Numbered from the stretch's first letter, positions 34,541 through 46,753 are shown. The stretch: 64,000 bases of DNA from Talinum fruticosum (GCA_021018815.1 JAITYX010000010.1:434001-498000); one strand, 5' to 3'. Notes: a model not told the origin generated them from the letters alone. Numbers and translations are program-made.

Positions 34541-36342
34541 CAGTAAACAAACTAACCCTTCTCACTTCCTCTTACAAACCCAAGTATATGGTCTTTATCA
34601 AAGAAAGAGCACTTTTGGGAACCCGCATTTAAATAATTTTGGATTTGGTCCGATTCTGAGTCTTCCTTTTAGAAAAGTGACTCTATGTCTCTTTTCTTTG
34701 AAAACCTTTCTTTTTGTAAACAGAGTTAAGAACGCTTTTTCCGTAAACCGGTCTATGCTCTGTCCCTCTTCCATGTGAGTAAATGAGAACATGCTCAGCC
34801 TTCCTGAACTTAACAATTCTGGAATCAGGTTTGAAAAGATTGTTGTAAGAGTTATCCTTCTCTTCAACATTGTAACCAAGACCTTCTTTTCTAAATGAGA
34901 CACACTAAAAGCCAAGTAAAAGATCAAGGTTTTTCTGACCTTGAGTGAGTTTTAAAATCAACTCTTAAGACCCTTTGAGATTCTGTTTCACTTGCTCATT
35001 CTCTTTTCGAGGCATTAAGACTCGGCCTCATTATCTTGAGCACCTGGTCTTAAGTACTTTTAGATTTTGTCTCAAATTTTCTAACTCATTTTTCAAAACA
35101 AGTACTCTCCATAGTAAGAGACTCAAGTTGTTCTTTGAAATTAAAAGAATCGAATTGGACTTTTCTTCCAAAGTAAAGATATATCTAACAAGATCAAGTT
35201 TAGAAAACTTAAGGAAGTAATCAATTACCTCCCGAGTGCTTGTTTCCTCGATATCCGAGTTGTCACTGTCTCGACTTAGATCCAGCTTCTTAGTCCGTTC
35301 GGTGCCATTAGACACTTTGAGTCATCGGAATCATCATCTTCAAAAGAGTCATCATCGCTCCAGGTAGCCACCGTAGCCTTTTTCTTCTTTCTCGTCATTC
35401 TTTCTCTTTGGATAGTCCTTAACTATGTGCTCCTTGCTGCCACACTCAAAACAGCCGAGTTCTTAGTTAAAGACAATTTAGAAGGGAATAAGTATTTACC
35501 TCTCCTTTCTTTCTTATAGAACTCCTCCTTTGGCCTCTTTTGCCACTTTTTGTACTTCATAATCTTTTTGAAGCCTCGGGCAATGAGTGCCATTGGATCC
35601 TCTTCTAAATCTGAGGAGCTTAGACTTTGTCGTCCGCTTTACGAGGCCTTGAGTGCAATATTCTTTTCGGTGCTGACCTCGGTATCCTCTTCTTCTAGGT
35701 GCAGCTCATGAGTGAGTAGTTTCCCAATGAGCTCATCTGGTTTCAATTGAGAGAGATTTTGAGCTTCTTCAATTGATGTCCTTGGGACCCCATCTCCTCT
35801 TTGGTAGACTTCTCATAATGTTTCGACAATTTCTTCATAAGAGATCTTTCCGCCTGGACATTTGAGATTATTGATAGTCTCAATGAACTGGACGTACATC
35901 CGAGTGATGTTCTCCTTAGGCTCCATTTTGAACAACTCATACTTTTGAAGGTATTGGCTTATCTATGCCTGCTTTACTTGGCTAGTTCCTTCATAGGTGT
36001 TGACCAATGTATCCCACACCTCTTTCGTTGTGTCACATGCGGACACTCTATTGTATGCTTCGAGCCGATAGCGCACATCAAAGTGTTCATGGTTTTGAAG
36101 TTCTTCCTGAACATTTTATTCTCTTCAGTAGTGTACTCTAACTTTTCTTTGGGCACGGCTCTTGCTCCTTCCATCTTTGTAGGAATGTAGTTTCCATTCT
36201 TAATGATGTTCCGGATATCCTCATCATAGTCTTCGAGGAAGCATTCCATCATCTTATTCTAGGGTGCAAAGTTTGATCCCTTGAACTTGGGTGGTCCGGT
36301 GGATGATCTTCCTTCATCGAACTCTCCATTGTTCCGAGCCAT
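34541..36342 (-). pseudogene. Element C gag remnant
   Basis: ATG at 36342-36340 followed by CGG, so the early stop seen in A and B is absent here. The capsid part is at 36252-35830 with NYIPTKMEGARAVPKEKLEY and MNTLMCAIGSKHTIE. The zinc knuckle near 35455 reads CFECGSKEH. The coiled-coil tail at 35315-35031 has SDNSDIEETSTREVIDYFLKF. Scattered stops break the frame. Confidence 0.7.
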
Positions 36343-36387
36343 CCGATCTTTAGACCTTTGGATTGTGAGGTCCCCTTGAAAGGCTAG

Positions 36388-36401
36388 GCTTTGATACCAA
36401 T
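36388..36401 (-). other. Primer-binding site of element C
   Basis: The reverse strand reads ATTGGTATCAAAGCC beside the 5' LTR, as in element D. Confidence 0.75.
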
Positions 36402-37835
36402 TGAAGGTTTACTCTTGGAGAGATTAAGTCACCCTAGAGGGGAGTGAATATGGTGATGGAAGATTTTTCGAAATTACTAACTATTTTGCACACTTAGAAA
36501 CAGATTCTAAGTCAAGATTAGACACGTAAAGTGAAAGGCACAAAGAATTACGTGGAAACCCTTCTAGGGCAGAAAACCACGGACAGTCCTAGTCCAAGCA
36601 CCAAGTCAAATCCACTAATTGAATCCATAATTATAAGGACTCGACTCTATACGGAATTACTCCCTTAGACAATTTCCTTACAATTTTTCTAGACTTAGAA
36701 GTTCCCTTATCCGATCTAGTACTTCCTAATTGAGACAACATTTACAGTTAGGGACAACCGAGTTGAGTTAACCCTTACAGCTCAAACAAGGGACTTAGAA
36801 AGAATGTAGAAAAAGTAAAAGTGATTACAAGAGTTTCATTACAACTTAGAAAGTAAGAAAATATAGAATTGGAGTTATAAGCTAAAGATTGAGTAAAAAT
36901 GCACTAAGTAAGTGTTAAGCAATGTGTTCAAGCAATCTTCAAGTCTAGTGAAGTGGCTTCTATTTATACACAAGCAAGGTAAAATGACCGTTGTGGCTTG
37001 TTCTGGATTGGTGAACTTTAATAATCGTTGTAACGGCTAGTCCGAGTCACTCGTAAAAGGATCCGTTGAAATGTGAGTGTTGTGTGGTGGTCCTTGGCTC
37101 AAAAGTGGTCCATCCCTCTGGTTGTGATTGAAATCTGGGTGGAAACAACCGTTGGACACAAAGTTAAAGTTTACTGAATTTAAAAACAAACAACCCCGAC
37201 ATGGTGTTTGAGCTGTCCGTAAATAGCTGATTTGCCTGCATTGGTGTTTAAGGGCTAGAAACCGATAGCTTTTGTTTTTAAAAAAATATATTAGGCTTCT
37301 TTAATCAACTCTGTGAAAGTAAATCAAAGTGGTACTCAAAGTATAAAAATACTTTAGTCCAACATTAGAAAAAGATAATAAAATTTATTTAGAGTAATTA
37401 AGCACTTAATTATCTTCAGCCTAAAAGAATGGAATTTTCCGAGTCTAATATTCATTAGGTTCAAATTCCATCTTGAGTCAATCCTTAAAATGATCACGTT
37501 AGAAAGAATAAAACAATAGAATGCATAAACTTGATCAAGTAAATAATTTCAATAAATAAACCGACTTAGAATGTGGAATTAACGCAGTAATTCATTATTT
37601 TCACTTAGAATATCAACTCGGTGCTCGGAATAAAAGTATTTGAGATATTATTTACTCTTGCCATTGTTCCGAGTTGTGTTTGAGTGGGTCGAAATACGGT
37701 TAAGAATGTTATGCTTGATGAAGGTTTCCGAGTGGGTCAAAACATAATGAAAACTTAGATATGAGTTTCTTAAACGCTTAGAATGATTTAGAATCAAAAC
37801 TCGTAGAGATCTAGAGAGTTATACATGAGTCTTCA
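36402..37835 (-). repeat. 5' LTR of element C (1434 bp)
   Basis: From TGAAGGTTTACTC to CATGAGTCTTCA on the plus strand. It is followed directly by the second half of the LTR of element D. Confidence 0.88.
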
Positions 37836-38220
37836 TATTCAATATATTTTAATTCCATTTATGTCCGTACTTCGAATGATAAAAGAGTTAGAGAAAAATG
37901 TATAGACAAATTTTAAAGTTTGCCATTTTAAAATAATTTTAATTAAATAAATCTGGTTATTTTAGAATTAATGCGGTAATTATGTGTTGAAATTTAAAGC
38001 AAGCCAGTTGAGAATATAAAATGAGCATGTGAAATAATTCAAGCAAACTTTATGCCCGAGTTTGTCCGAGTGGGTCAAAGACTCAAAGCGAGTGTGCACT
38101 CAAGAGAACTTTATGAGTAGGTCAAACAAAGTTAAAAAACTTAAAGATAATATTTCTAAGGGTTGGGAATGACTTAAATTCAAAGCCATAAGGAGAGATA
38201 AGTTCACACCTGAGTCTTCA
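37836..38220 (-). repeat. LTR of element D, second part
   Basis: It resumes at TATTCAATATAT, the continuation of the sequence interrupted at 26721, and ends ACCTGAGTCTTCA. Confidence 0.75.
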
Positions 38221-38705
38221 AACATTAATGAGCTCATGAGTTATTAAGACATTTTACAATTACGCATACTTAGGCAAATTACAACGTAATATATTCTTAG
38301 TATTGAATGATTTAAACATTTAATTCCATGTCATTTTATGATGATTTCCGTAATAAAATTTACATGATAAAGATGAGAGAACTTTGGCAAACTTAATGAC
38401 ATGAGTCCGGCTGAGTGGGCCGATCGGTGAGAATTGAGGGGATCAATCAAATTGAGTTTGATGACTAATTCAACTTCTACTTTCTATAGTACAATTGAAT
38501 TTTAGACTATAAAATATTTTCTTTTACCGCATAAGTCTTAGGGTTAGTCATGGGTCAGTCATAGTGAGTTTGATGATTGTTATAACATATGACTTAGTTT
38601 TGTGAATTTCTTTTTAAGATGCATCTCAATTAATCATAACTTTTGATGAATATCTTGAAATCAAAACATGTAAAGAGGGGATGGCATACCTAAGCCTTCG
38701 ATTTT
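38221..38705 (-). repeat. Decayed LTR remnant of a related copia element
   Basis: It keeps scattered family features: GAGTGGGCCGATC-type text, TTGAAATCAAAAC followed by a purine stretch, and an end resembling GAGTCTTCA (AAGCCTTCG). It is much more diverged than the other LTRs and is probably the older target of element D. Confidence 0.45.
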
Positions 38706-38970
38706 TGTTTACAAAGTGTAAGGTCTGTCATACTTGAGTCTTTACTAGGTTTTTATTCGCCTTGTCAACCAATTCCAGATGAAGAGATGTCGACGACGAG
38801 CGGACAAAGAAGAAAGTCGATGCTACAAAACAACAGGAAATCGCGCTTTGACACAAATTCAAACAAGCAATCTAATCTAAAAAAAACAAATCAAATGATA
38901 GATTTGGACTGGAATGTGTAGATGAAGAATGAAGTGATGAAGGTCATTCATGATGATTTGAAGAGAACAA
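38706..38970. other. Unassigned spacer left of the CACTA element
   Basis: AT-rich sequence with no ORF, repeat or motif that I can assign. Confidence 0.5.
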
Positions 38971-39080
38971 TACTACAGGAACCACTTTTAACGACGGGTC
39001 TTTAACAATGGTTAAAAGGACAAACCATCATGAAAAATGGACCGGTGGAATTTTTGTAAATAACGGGCATTATGTAACAC

Positions 39081-39117
39081 ATATGATGATGGTTCTTTTA
39101 GAGAACCATTGTCATAT
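39081..39117. repeat. Subterminal palindrome of the CACTA element, left end
   Basis: ATATGATGATGGTTCT pairs with AGAACCATTGTCATAT around a short loop. A related weaker copy lies at about 39137-39175. Such arrays are where CACTA DNA-binding proteins dock. Confidence 0.75.
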
Positions 39118-40352
39118 GTATTGATGAAAATATTTAACAATAGTTCTCTTAAAGAACCGATATGTGACATGATGTCAAATTTCTTTTAGATACAGATCTA
39201 AAAACTCGAGAACATACATGTTGTTTCCACACCCACTTACATCCGCTCTCTGCTCTCGGTCTTATTGCTCTCTACAGCTTTTCTCCTCCACTACTACCTC
39301 AAATCTGGAATTCGTGGCTACTTGTTTCCTTACCGATCTACTTGAACTGGTAAGCTATCCTCACCGTTGTAGTTTCATCTCTCTTAAGCTTTCATTTCTT
39401 CATACTTTCCTCTCCCTCACCTTCGTCTTTGTCTCTTTTAAGCATAGATCTCCCCAAACCGATTCTCGCTGTCAAGCCTCTCACTCACCTTTGCATTGTC
39501 ATTTCTTACGGTGTGAATCTCTATGCTCTCTTATTTTTCACTTTAAGTTATTTACAAAATGTAGATAGTTAAATGTTGAATGTATTTGTGGTAATTATGT
39601 AAATGTTGAGAATGTAGGTAATGTTTGAGATTATTGAAATGTTGAATCTTTGTTGAAATTTTGAATATTGAGAATGTGGATAACATTTGTTTAGTTTATT
39701 AAGTTAGAAATTCGTGAAATGTTTGAGATTTTGAGAAATGGCTTTAGGAGTTTAGGATTTAATTATAGCAAAATAGAATGATAGTTAAGGATGGTAGATC
39801 GAAAGAGTGCATCCAAATATGTTTGGGGTTTTAGAGAAATAGAAAGATAATTTGGATATAAGATCATCCCCAAAAACGTTCTCATAAAGATAAATTTGTA
39901 TCAAAATTTGTTTATTTTGATGGGGTGATGTTGGAGTGGACTCATTTATATATTCAATTATCAAAATTGGCATCTAAATATGTTTAGAGTTTAGAGAAAT
40001 AGAAATATTTATAGTTTAGGATTTGGAAAAATAGAAAAATTTGTGGTTTAGGGTTTAAGGATCAAAAGGGAGAAAATATAAATGTGAAAATGTAAAAATT
40101 GGAAAGGTATTTGGATATAGGGATCTCCCCAAATACTTGTCATAAAGATAAATTTGTTATCAAATTTATTTATTATTTTGATGAGGTGATGTTCGGGTGA
40201 ACTAATTTATCCAATTATCTCAATTTTCAGTTTCCTTTTTGGTTGCAAGTTTTTTGTATTATACATGATCATACATAATTTTTTGAAGTTTACGTAATGC
40301 ATAAGTCAATAATGAATATCAATTAAATGTTAATACCATCCATTTAGTTTGA

Positions 40353-40717
40353 TTTAACTACCCCAAGACATAACTAAGACCGGAGTTCCCATAACCCTTG
40401 TTGACTTTAGCAATGAGGTTGGGTTTACTAGGCAAGACATAAAGTCTATGTACAACGTGGGTTGATCCACGAAGACAGGAAAAAGGGATAAAGGATATAT
40501 TGGAGAAAAAGGTGATAAACAATAGGGAATTATTACTAATTTTGTGATTGTTTACCACCTTTCTCTCCAATAAATACCTTATCCCTTTTCCATTTCTTCA
40601 TGGACCGACCCACTCTGCACATAGACTCTATGTCTTGCCTTGTGAACCTGATCTCATTGTTAAAGATGACAAGCGTAATAGGAACTCCGATTGTGGTTAT
40701 GTCTTGGGATAGTTAAA
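40353..40717. repeat. Long hairpin 1 in the CACTA element
   Basis: Arms of about 172 bp (40353-40524 and 40546-40717) with a loop of about 21 bp. The outer ends TTTAACTA/TAGTTAAA and the inner ends GATAAACAAT/ATTGTTTACC pair. The arms are similar but clearly diverged. Confidence 0.85.
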
Positions 40718-41071
40718 GTGAATTAAAGGGATTGCTTCAACATTTCATTGATATGGATATAGGGATCTCCCCAAATACTTGTCATAAATATAAATTTGTT
40801 ATCAAATTTATTTATTTTGATGAGTTGATGTTGGGGATGCACTAATTTATCCAATTATCTAAATTTTCGGTTTCCTTTTTGGTTGCAAGTTTGTTGCATT
40901 ATACATGATCGTAAATTAGAGGCCATGATTTTTTTGAAGTTTACGTAATTCATAAGACAATAATGAAATATGAATGAAATGTTGAGGTCGTCCATTTAGT
41001 TTTCTTTAACAGCCGAAGACATAACGAGAACCTCGAATTCCCTTGTTGTGATTAACAATGAGGTCGGTTTA

Positions 41072-41267
41072 CAAGACAAAATATGAAGTGTACATGCAAC
41101 ACAGCCGATCCACAAAGAAGGGTAGAAGGGTCGAGGAGTCAAATGGAAACAAAAGATGATAAACAATGACTATTGTTTATGACCTTTTGTTTCCATTTGA
41201 CTCCTCAATCCTTCTACTCTTCTTTGTGGATCGGTCTTGTTGCATGTACACTCCATATTTTGTCTTT
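41072..41267. repeat. Long hairpin 2 in the CACTA element
   Basis: Arms 41072-41168 and 41173-41267 with a 4-bp loop, nearly perfect pairing. It is homologous to the inner part of hairpin 1, but only the inner half of the right arm remains. Confidence 0.88.
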
Positions 41268-41521
41268 ACTTATATTACCATACAATTAAGTAAGGATATA
41301 CACATTAGCCACTTCGTTTTAATATATTGTACTTAAAGGACTAAGGGAAAATGTATGATAAGATTTTGCTACACAATCTAGGGTCATATTATTCTTGAAT
41401 GGGTTTAGGACCATCTATCCCTGTAGAAGGATCTTAACTTCATGTCATATTATTTTTGCGTAAATATATATCTCTTGAACTATATATGTGGTGAATTGCT
41501 TCTTGTGTTTATGAGTAAGGT

Positions 41522-41940
41522 ATGGATTGAGCGTGGGTTTATAGCGATAGGAGGAGTGTAGAATATCGTGAAGGTGTTAACAACTTTCTAGAGATTTTCG
41601 TCGAACATGCCACCAAATTCGAAGAACAATCCATATTTTGTCCGTGTTTAAGGTGTTTCAACTCTTCAAGCTTTGCCTCTAAGGTTTTAAAAGGTCACCT
41701 ATTTCGGCATGATTTTGGCATAACTTATAAGGTATGGGTATGGCATGGGGAAGAAGAGTCCGTGAATAATGCCGTACGAGAGGAAGATGAAGGGTATGCT
41801 CAAAATGAAGCAACGAGTAGTATAATGCCGTACGAGAGGAAGATGAAGGGTATGCTGAAAATGAAGCCAACAAGTAGTATGGAATTAGAAGATCGACCTA
41901 AAGATCTAGTTCGTAGAGTAGAACATAAGTTAATCGATTA
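41522..41940 (+). pseudogene. CACTA transposase N-terminal (transposase-associated) remnant
   Basis: ATG at 41522, then a TGA as third codon, probably a former CGA. The frame continues with SVEYREGVNNFLEIFVEHA, IFCPCLRCFN and VLKGHLFRHDFGITY ending VWVWHGE (near 41745). This is the CPC..C ... HL...GF...Y..W..HGE pattern of the transposase-associated domain of plant CACTA elements. An in-frame tandem duplication of about 56 bp (ATAATGCCGTACGAGAGG at 41767 and 41821) follows in the acidic linker. Confidence 0.75.
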
Positions 41941-43540
41941 ACCACACATATTAGAGCAATTATTAGCCGATTTGGTGAAGCCTCTTTACCCGGGTGTGAT
42001 AAGTATACTCGTTTATCGCCTATGTTGAGGTTGATGAACTTGAAAACGGCTAATAGCTAGAGTGGCAAAATTTTCATGGACTTGCTTAGTGTGCTCAAAG
42101 ATATACTCCGAGAAGGCAATGTCCTACCCAACCATACATATGAGGCGAAGAGGATGTTGTGTCCTATGGGCATAGGGTATCAAAAGATACATGCATGCCC
42201 CAACGATTGCATATTGTACCGAAAAGAACATGCATATAGGCATGAATGTGCTAAGTATAGTGAACCTCGATACAAAATGAAAAACATCGATGGAGAAAGT
42301 GTTGAGGGACCTCCCGCAAAGGTGTTGTGGTACTTGCGGATAATACCGAGGTTTAAGCACTTGTTTTCAAATGCAACTAATGCCAAGAACTTGACATGGC
42401 ATGTTGACGGAAGAGTCTATGATGACAAGCTACGTCACTCGCCGATTCTCCTCAATGGAAGAAGATCGATTCATTGTTCGCGGAATTTGGTAGGAAAGCA
42501 CGGAATTTACATCCGGTTCTTTCTACGAACGGAATAAACTCCCACAGTGATCTCAGTAGCAAACACAACAGCTTGGCTCGTTCTTTTGGTTATCTACAAC
42601 CTACCGTCGTCGTTGTGTATGAAGCGCAAGTACATTATGTTGTCAATGCTCATTTCCGCCTAAACAGCTGGGAAATGATATAGATGTGTACTTGGCGCCT
42701 CTTGTTTAAGATTTCAAGCTTTTGTGGGATAAAGGTGTTTCAGTTTATGATGCATACCGTCAAGAGCAATTTAAATTGTGAGCTATGATCTTCACCACAA
42801 TCAATGACTTCCCGTGTACGAAACTTGTCCGGATAAACCGTCAAAGGCCACAAGGCATGCCCCATTTGTGCAGAGGGTACTTGCTCCTATCAACTTAAGC
42901 ACAAAAAAGACGACCTATCTCGGACACCGAAAGTGGCTTCCCTTTTCCCATCAATATCATAACAAAGGAAGGCTTTCAATGGTAAAACCGAAATGGATTC
43001 TCGCTCCAATTCTATTAATAGGACATCAAATATATAAGCAAGTGAAGGATCTTGATGTGGAATTCGACAAGTCATACCGACGTCACTCCTAAAACGATGT
43101 GTGGAAAAAGAGATCAATATTTTTTTATCTTCTATATTAGAAAGAGTTGTGCGTGAGACATAGTCTTGATGTAAATCATATAGAGAAAAACATCCGTGAA
43201 AGTCTCATTAGCACTCTTCCGAACATATTGGGGAAGACCAAGGATGGAGAGAAAGCATGACTCGAGATGTGTGAAGTAGGAATATCGGAGGAATTAGCAC
43301 CACAACCAAAGGGGAAGAGAACATATTTGCCTCCGGTGTCTTACACATTGAGTAAAAGGGAAAAACAACGCTTATGTGAGACCTTGAAGAAACTCAAAGT
43401 GCCATAAGAGTATTCTTCAAACATCGATAGACTCGTTTCAATGTCTTATTATAGACTAATTGGTCTTAAATCTCAAGATTGGCATGCTTTGATGCAATAA
43501 ATACCGTCGGTTGCTATCGAGCCGTGATGTCTGAAACATG
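41941..43540 (+). pseudogene. CACTA TNP2-like transposase remnant
   Basis: The frame at 42076-42537 reads KRMLCPMGIGYQKIHACPND, CILYRKEH, then PAKVLWYLRIIPRFKHLFSN and WHVDGR. After a shift come FAEFGRKARNLHPVLSTNGIN (42474 on), SKHNSL, GNDIDVYLAPLV (near 42675), and VKGHKACPIC- and HRKWLP-like text. Later frames give LCVRHSLDVNHIEKNIRESL (43150-43210) and GKRTYLPPVSYTLS (43315-43355). These are the TNP2 (Transposase_21) blocks in order. Many frameshifts and in-frame stops make it a pseudogene. Confidence 0.8.
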
Positions 43541-44816
43541 TCAAACGAAGCGAGCCCAAGACTTTGCTTCTTCTTCAATGCCATATGCAGCAAAGTCGCC
43601 GATTTGGAGAAATTGGATGATCTTCGGTGTGGCGTGATCGTTACATGGTGCCAACTTGAGATGTAATTCCCACCTTCCTTTTTTATATCATGGTGTACCT
43701 AGTTGTGCATTTAGTGAGAGAAGTGTGATTCTATTTCCCGGTTTTTACCGATGGATGTAGCCTTCTACACGTTTTATGAAAATTCTCAAAGGGTATGTTA
43801 GAAATTGGTACCGACCAGAAGCGTACATTGTTGAGGCATATATATAGCTGAGGAGTGTGTCGAGTTTTGTTGTGAATACTACCCCCAAATGGAAGAAATT
43901 GGTATTCCAAAACATCGATTTATGGGGAAGATCGGTGGGTAGGGAAACTGCGGCCGACAGTTCTAACAATTAGTCGGGATATGAGGGATCAAGCACATCT
44001 TTATATTGTACAAAACAACGATAAAGTGCAGCCATTCATTGATGAGCACAAATCCCTCATAAGGAGACAGATCGAGGAAAAAATGAGACGTGGGTACCGA
44101 CCCATCATAATCGCACATTTGTCAACCGGTTCGGAGATAATGATCACTAGCCAATTAGAAGAATCACAAGAACATATCTCATAAACATTAGTAATCTTGG
44201 CTAGAGGGCCGCAGTTGGAAGTCATATCTTACCGTGGGTATGACATCAATGGATACTCTTTCCGCAAAAAGAGCCAGGACAATAGGATCACCTTGCAAAA
44301 TAGTGGGGTGACATTAGAGGCTCATGCATTTCATGTTTCCAACTCCAAGTACAATATTAGCTAAAATGTCATATTACTGGAGTCATTGAGGAGATATAGG
44401 AGCTAGATTATATTCACTTCGTGAGCTCGTTTTCCGATGCAAATGGGAATAACAATAGTGTCCGAGTTGATGATATGGGATTCATGATGGTCGATCTCAC
44501 AAGAGAAGGGCCTAAAGGGGATCAATTCGATATGGCATCCCAAGCAATACAAGTGTTCTACTTTAAGGACCCGACCAATGATAAGTGGTCTATTGTTCTT
44601 CAAGGGAAAAGGCACGTTGCTGGTGGGGATGGTGAAGATGTGTGTGAGTTTGTTGCGGAGACCCCACCCTTCTCCTTAGGAATGTCCGTCGAAAATGAGG
44701 ATCCCAATTTTGACGATTTGTATTTAAGGGTTGACCATCAAGAGGACATATATATTGAAGATAAGTCCAAAGGAGGGGGAAAAAGGCATAACCATATAAT
44801 TATATCAACTCGGTAA
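43541..44816 (+). pseudogene. CACTA transposase C-terminal (DUF4218/DUF4216-type) remnant
   Basis: Fragments ILKGYVRN.YRPEAYIVEAYI (43775-43840) and EFCCEYYPQMEEIGIPKHRF (43855-43925) resemble DUF4218. QNNDKVQPFIDEHKSLIRRQ (44010-44070) follows. A clean open frame at 44421-44816 carries DQFDMASQAIQVFYFKDPTN and KWSIVLQGKRH, a DUF4216-like motif, then an acidic tail. These domains normally follow TNP2 in the same element. Confidence 0.7.
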
Positions 44817-44894
44817 GAACACTAGTTTTATTCCGAATAATATCCAATTTTTGCTTGTTTTAGAAACTGCAGCTTACTTTTCATTATTTTAGAC

Positions 44895-45300
44895 TTGTAG
44901 TACTCATGTAATAGATCATTGTTCGATGAGGATCAACATAAGGACTAAGTTGTCCAATGGAAGGGTAGAAGATCATCATTTGATGAGAGCCATCATTTAG
45001 GTAATGTTTCTAGTGGATAATTGTTGCTTAACACTTTTCTCGGCTTTGGTTGCTAATTTCAGCTCCCATTTAATGTTTTTCTCAGCTTTTATGCTATCCA
45101 CCTCTACCCCTACTCAAACTCCAAGCAAGCAAAATAAGGACTAAGCAATCCAATGGAAGGGTAGAAGATCATCATTCGATGAGGGTCAAAAGGTCTAAGC
45201 TTTTTAGGTAATGTTCCTTGTGGATAATTGTTGCTTAACGTTTTTCTCAATTTTGGTTGCTAATCTCAACTCCCGCTTAATGTCTTCCACATTTTTTATG
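44895..45300 (+). repeat. Tandem duplication of about 200 bp in the right half of the CACTA element
   Basis: Two copies of AATGGAAGGGTAGAAGATCA (near 44955 and 45150), each followed by GTGGATAATTGTTGCTTAAC and TTGGTTGCTAAT. Further diverged pieces (CATCACTTTGGG at 45359 and 46065) suggest a once longer array. Confidence 0.75.
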
Positions 45301-46420
45301 TTGTATTTTGTCCAGTCTACCCTCGCACGAACTCCAAGTGAGCACTACATAAGAGGAGCATCACTTTGGGACCATGACAAAAGAAATAGAAATTGTTGGT
45401 GAGATGTGCTATTTTGTGGATTCCTTTTGGTACTTATGCAAAAAGTCCATCTTAGCACCATATTTTTTAAAAGAGAAAGAGAAAGCATTCGCATATAACA
45501 TGGACCTTAAAAAATAACCTCCCACTTTGCCCCTCATTTTAGTACCATATTTTTTCCTGTCATTCTTTGACAAGTGTTAAGAAGTTCCTTAACCTTACTA
45601 AGAATTATATTACTTTCTGCACTTCGTTGTTCTCCTTAATATTACCTTCGCCCCTAATTTTCTCATTTCATTTTCTGATAGCGGAAACATTTTTCCTTAA
45701 AAGAGTAATTAGCTCACGCTTGACAGGTTTGTGGGTGAGATCATTAAGTTTCTTCATTATGTGCTTGGGATTCACATCTTCCTATATTTGTGAATCCAAA
45801 AACTCTACGTCTTGAAACTTTGTAGTATAAATGATTTCAATATTTATGCCAAAAGGTTCATCTCTATTTTTCCGAAGAGATACTTTTTTGTAGATTGAGT
45901 TATGTGCTTGTCTTCATGACTATATTGCTTGCTTAGAGTTCGTGCAGAGCTAGCAAGGACTGCAAATATGATGTATATATGTTGTCCAGCTACCTCCGCA
46001 ACAACTCCAAGCAAGCAATATCGTCATAAAGGCAATCATATAACTAAATCTACTACAAAAGCATCACTTTGGGAAAATAAAGATCTTTCTTGGGGTAAAA
46101 TCATTGAAATCAGTTTATTTCACAAAGTTTCAAGACAAGAGATGAACTTTTTCATATTAAATACTGAAAGAAAAGTACTTCTTGTATTATATTTCACATC
46201 ATTGTAATATATTTTTTGCTGGAACTTATTGTGAAATATGAAATTCTGTTGTTGAACATGTTCAAGATGGAACTTGTTGTGGTTGTAGTAAGTGGGAAAT
46301 ATTTGTATATATTAGAAAATTGAGGCCGTTAGTTGTTACCTGTGTCGGTTGTGACGTATTTTGGAGTGTATTTTGTACAGGGGAATGGAAAAACAAAAAA
46401 AAACTATATAAAAAATACAA
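45301..46420. other. Non-coding right part of the CACTA element
   Basis: AT-rich; no transposase-like frame seen. Short open frames at 45567-45815 and 45929-46207 match nothing I know and lack coding character. Confidence 0.5.
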
Positions 46421-46423
46421 GCC

Positions 46424-46620
46424 TATGACGACGATTCTTACATTAGAATCGTTGTCATATGCGCTGCCTAAACATTTTGGCATTTTTGTTCAAGACGTAT
46501 GACGACGGTTCTAATGCAAGAACCTGTCATCATAGGTAACTATATGACGACGGTTCTTTTGAAAATCGTTGTCGTAGAGTGACCTATGACTATGGTTTTC
46601 CATCCGAACCATTGTCATAG
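46424..46620. repeat. Four subterminal palindromes, right end of the CACTA element
   Basis: 46424-46459, 46498-46534, 46543-46576 and 46584-46620 are each an imperfect palindrome of 34-37 bp of the form TATGACGACGGTTCT ... AGAACCATTGTCATA. They are 7-40 bp apart. Confidence 0.85.
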
Positions 46621-46753
46621 GTGATCTTTACTACGATTTTTGAATCATAGTAAAAGATGCTACATATAACAACGACCACATACACGACGCCGGTTAACCG
46701 TAATTAAAGGTCATTTTTAACCATAGTTAAAAGTGGTTCCTGTAGTAGTGGAA

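Larger units (their letters stand above)
26722..37835 (-). mobile_element. Element C: copia element with both LTRs, lacking RT and RNase H, nested in the LTR of D
   Basis: Minus-strand order: 5' LTR (36402-37835), primer site, gag, protease, integrase, linker, then directly env-like ORF, polypurine tract (29568-29556) and 3' LTR (26722-29555). The RT-RNase H segment of about 2.7 kb is deleted. Two solo LTRs of the same family lie inside: F (27979-29382, plus orientation, in the 3' LTR) and G (29731-31173, minus orientation, just inside the polypurine tract). Without these the two LTRs are about 1430 and 1434 bp. Non-autonomous. Confidence 0.85.
25136..38220 (-). mobile_element. Element D: fragment of a third copia element (gag and 5' LTR), split by element C
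   Basis: Gag (25136-25631), primer site (25675-25690) and LTR (25691-26721, resuming 37836-38220) in reverse orientation. The two LTR pieces join to a normal length of about 1415 bp, which shows that element C (26722-37835) inserted into this LTR. Flanks of C are CATTA and TATTC, a decayed duplication at best. The rest of D is missing or lies beyond the region at 25135. Confidence 0.7.
39830..41270 (+). repeat. Tandem duplication inside the CACTA element, units of about 520-640 bp
   Basis: 40110-40745 and 40750-41270 share the order GGATATAGGGATCTCCCCAA, TTGGTTGCAAG, CATCCATTTAG and then a hairpin. A partial third copy lies at 39830-40060. Each full unit carries its own long inverted repeat. 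Confidence 0.8.
38971..46747 (+). mobile_element. Degenerate CACTA (En/Spm-type) DNA transposon, 7.8 kb
   Basis: Perfect 22-bp inverted termini start TACTACAGGAAC (canonical CACTACAGG with the first C changed) at 38971-38992 and 46726-46747. Palindromic subterminal repeats of the TATGACGACGGTTCT type lie at both ends. The interior holds TNP2-type transposase fragments and the associated C-terminal domains, on the plus strand. Flanking triplets CAA and GTG do not match, so the target duplication is not visible. All coding parts have stops; movement would need a transposase from elsewhere. Confidence 0.85.

Noticed and set aside
38968..46750. Three-base target duplication of the CACTA element
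   Set aside because: Flanking triplets CAA and GTG do not match under any small shift that I tried.
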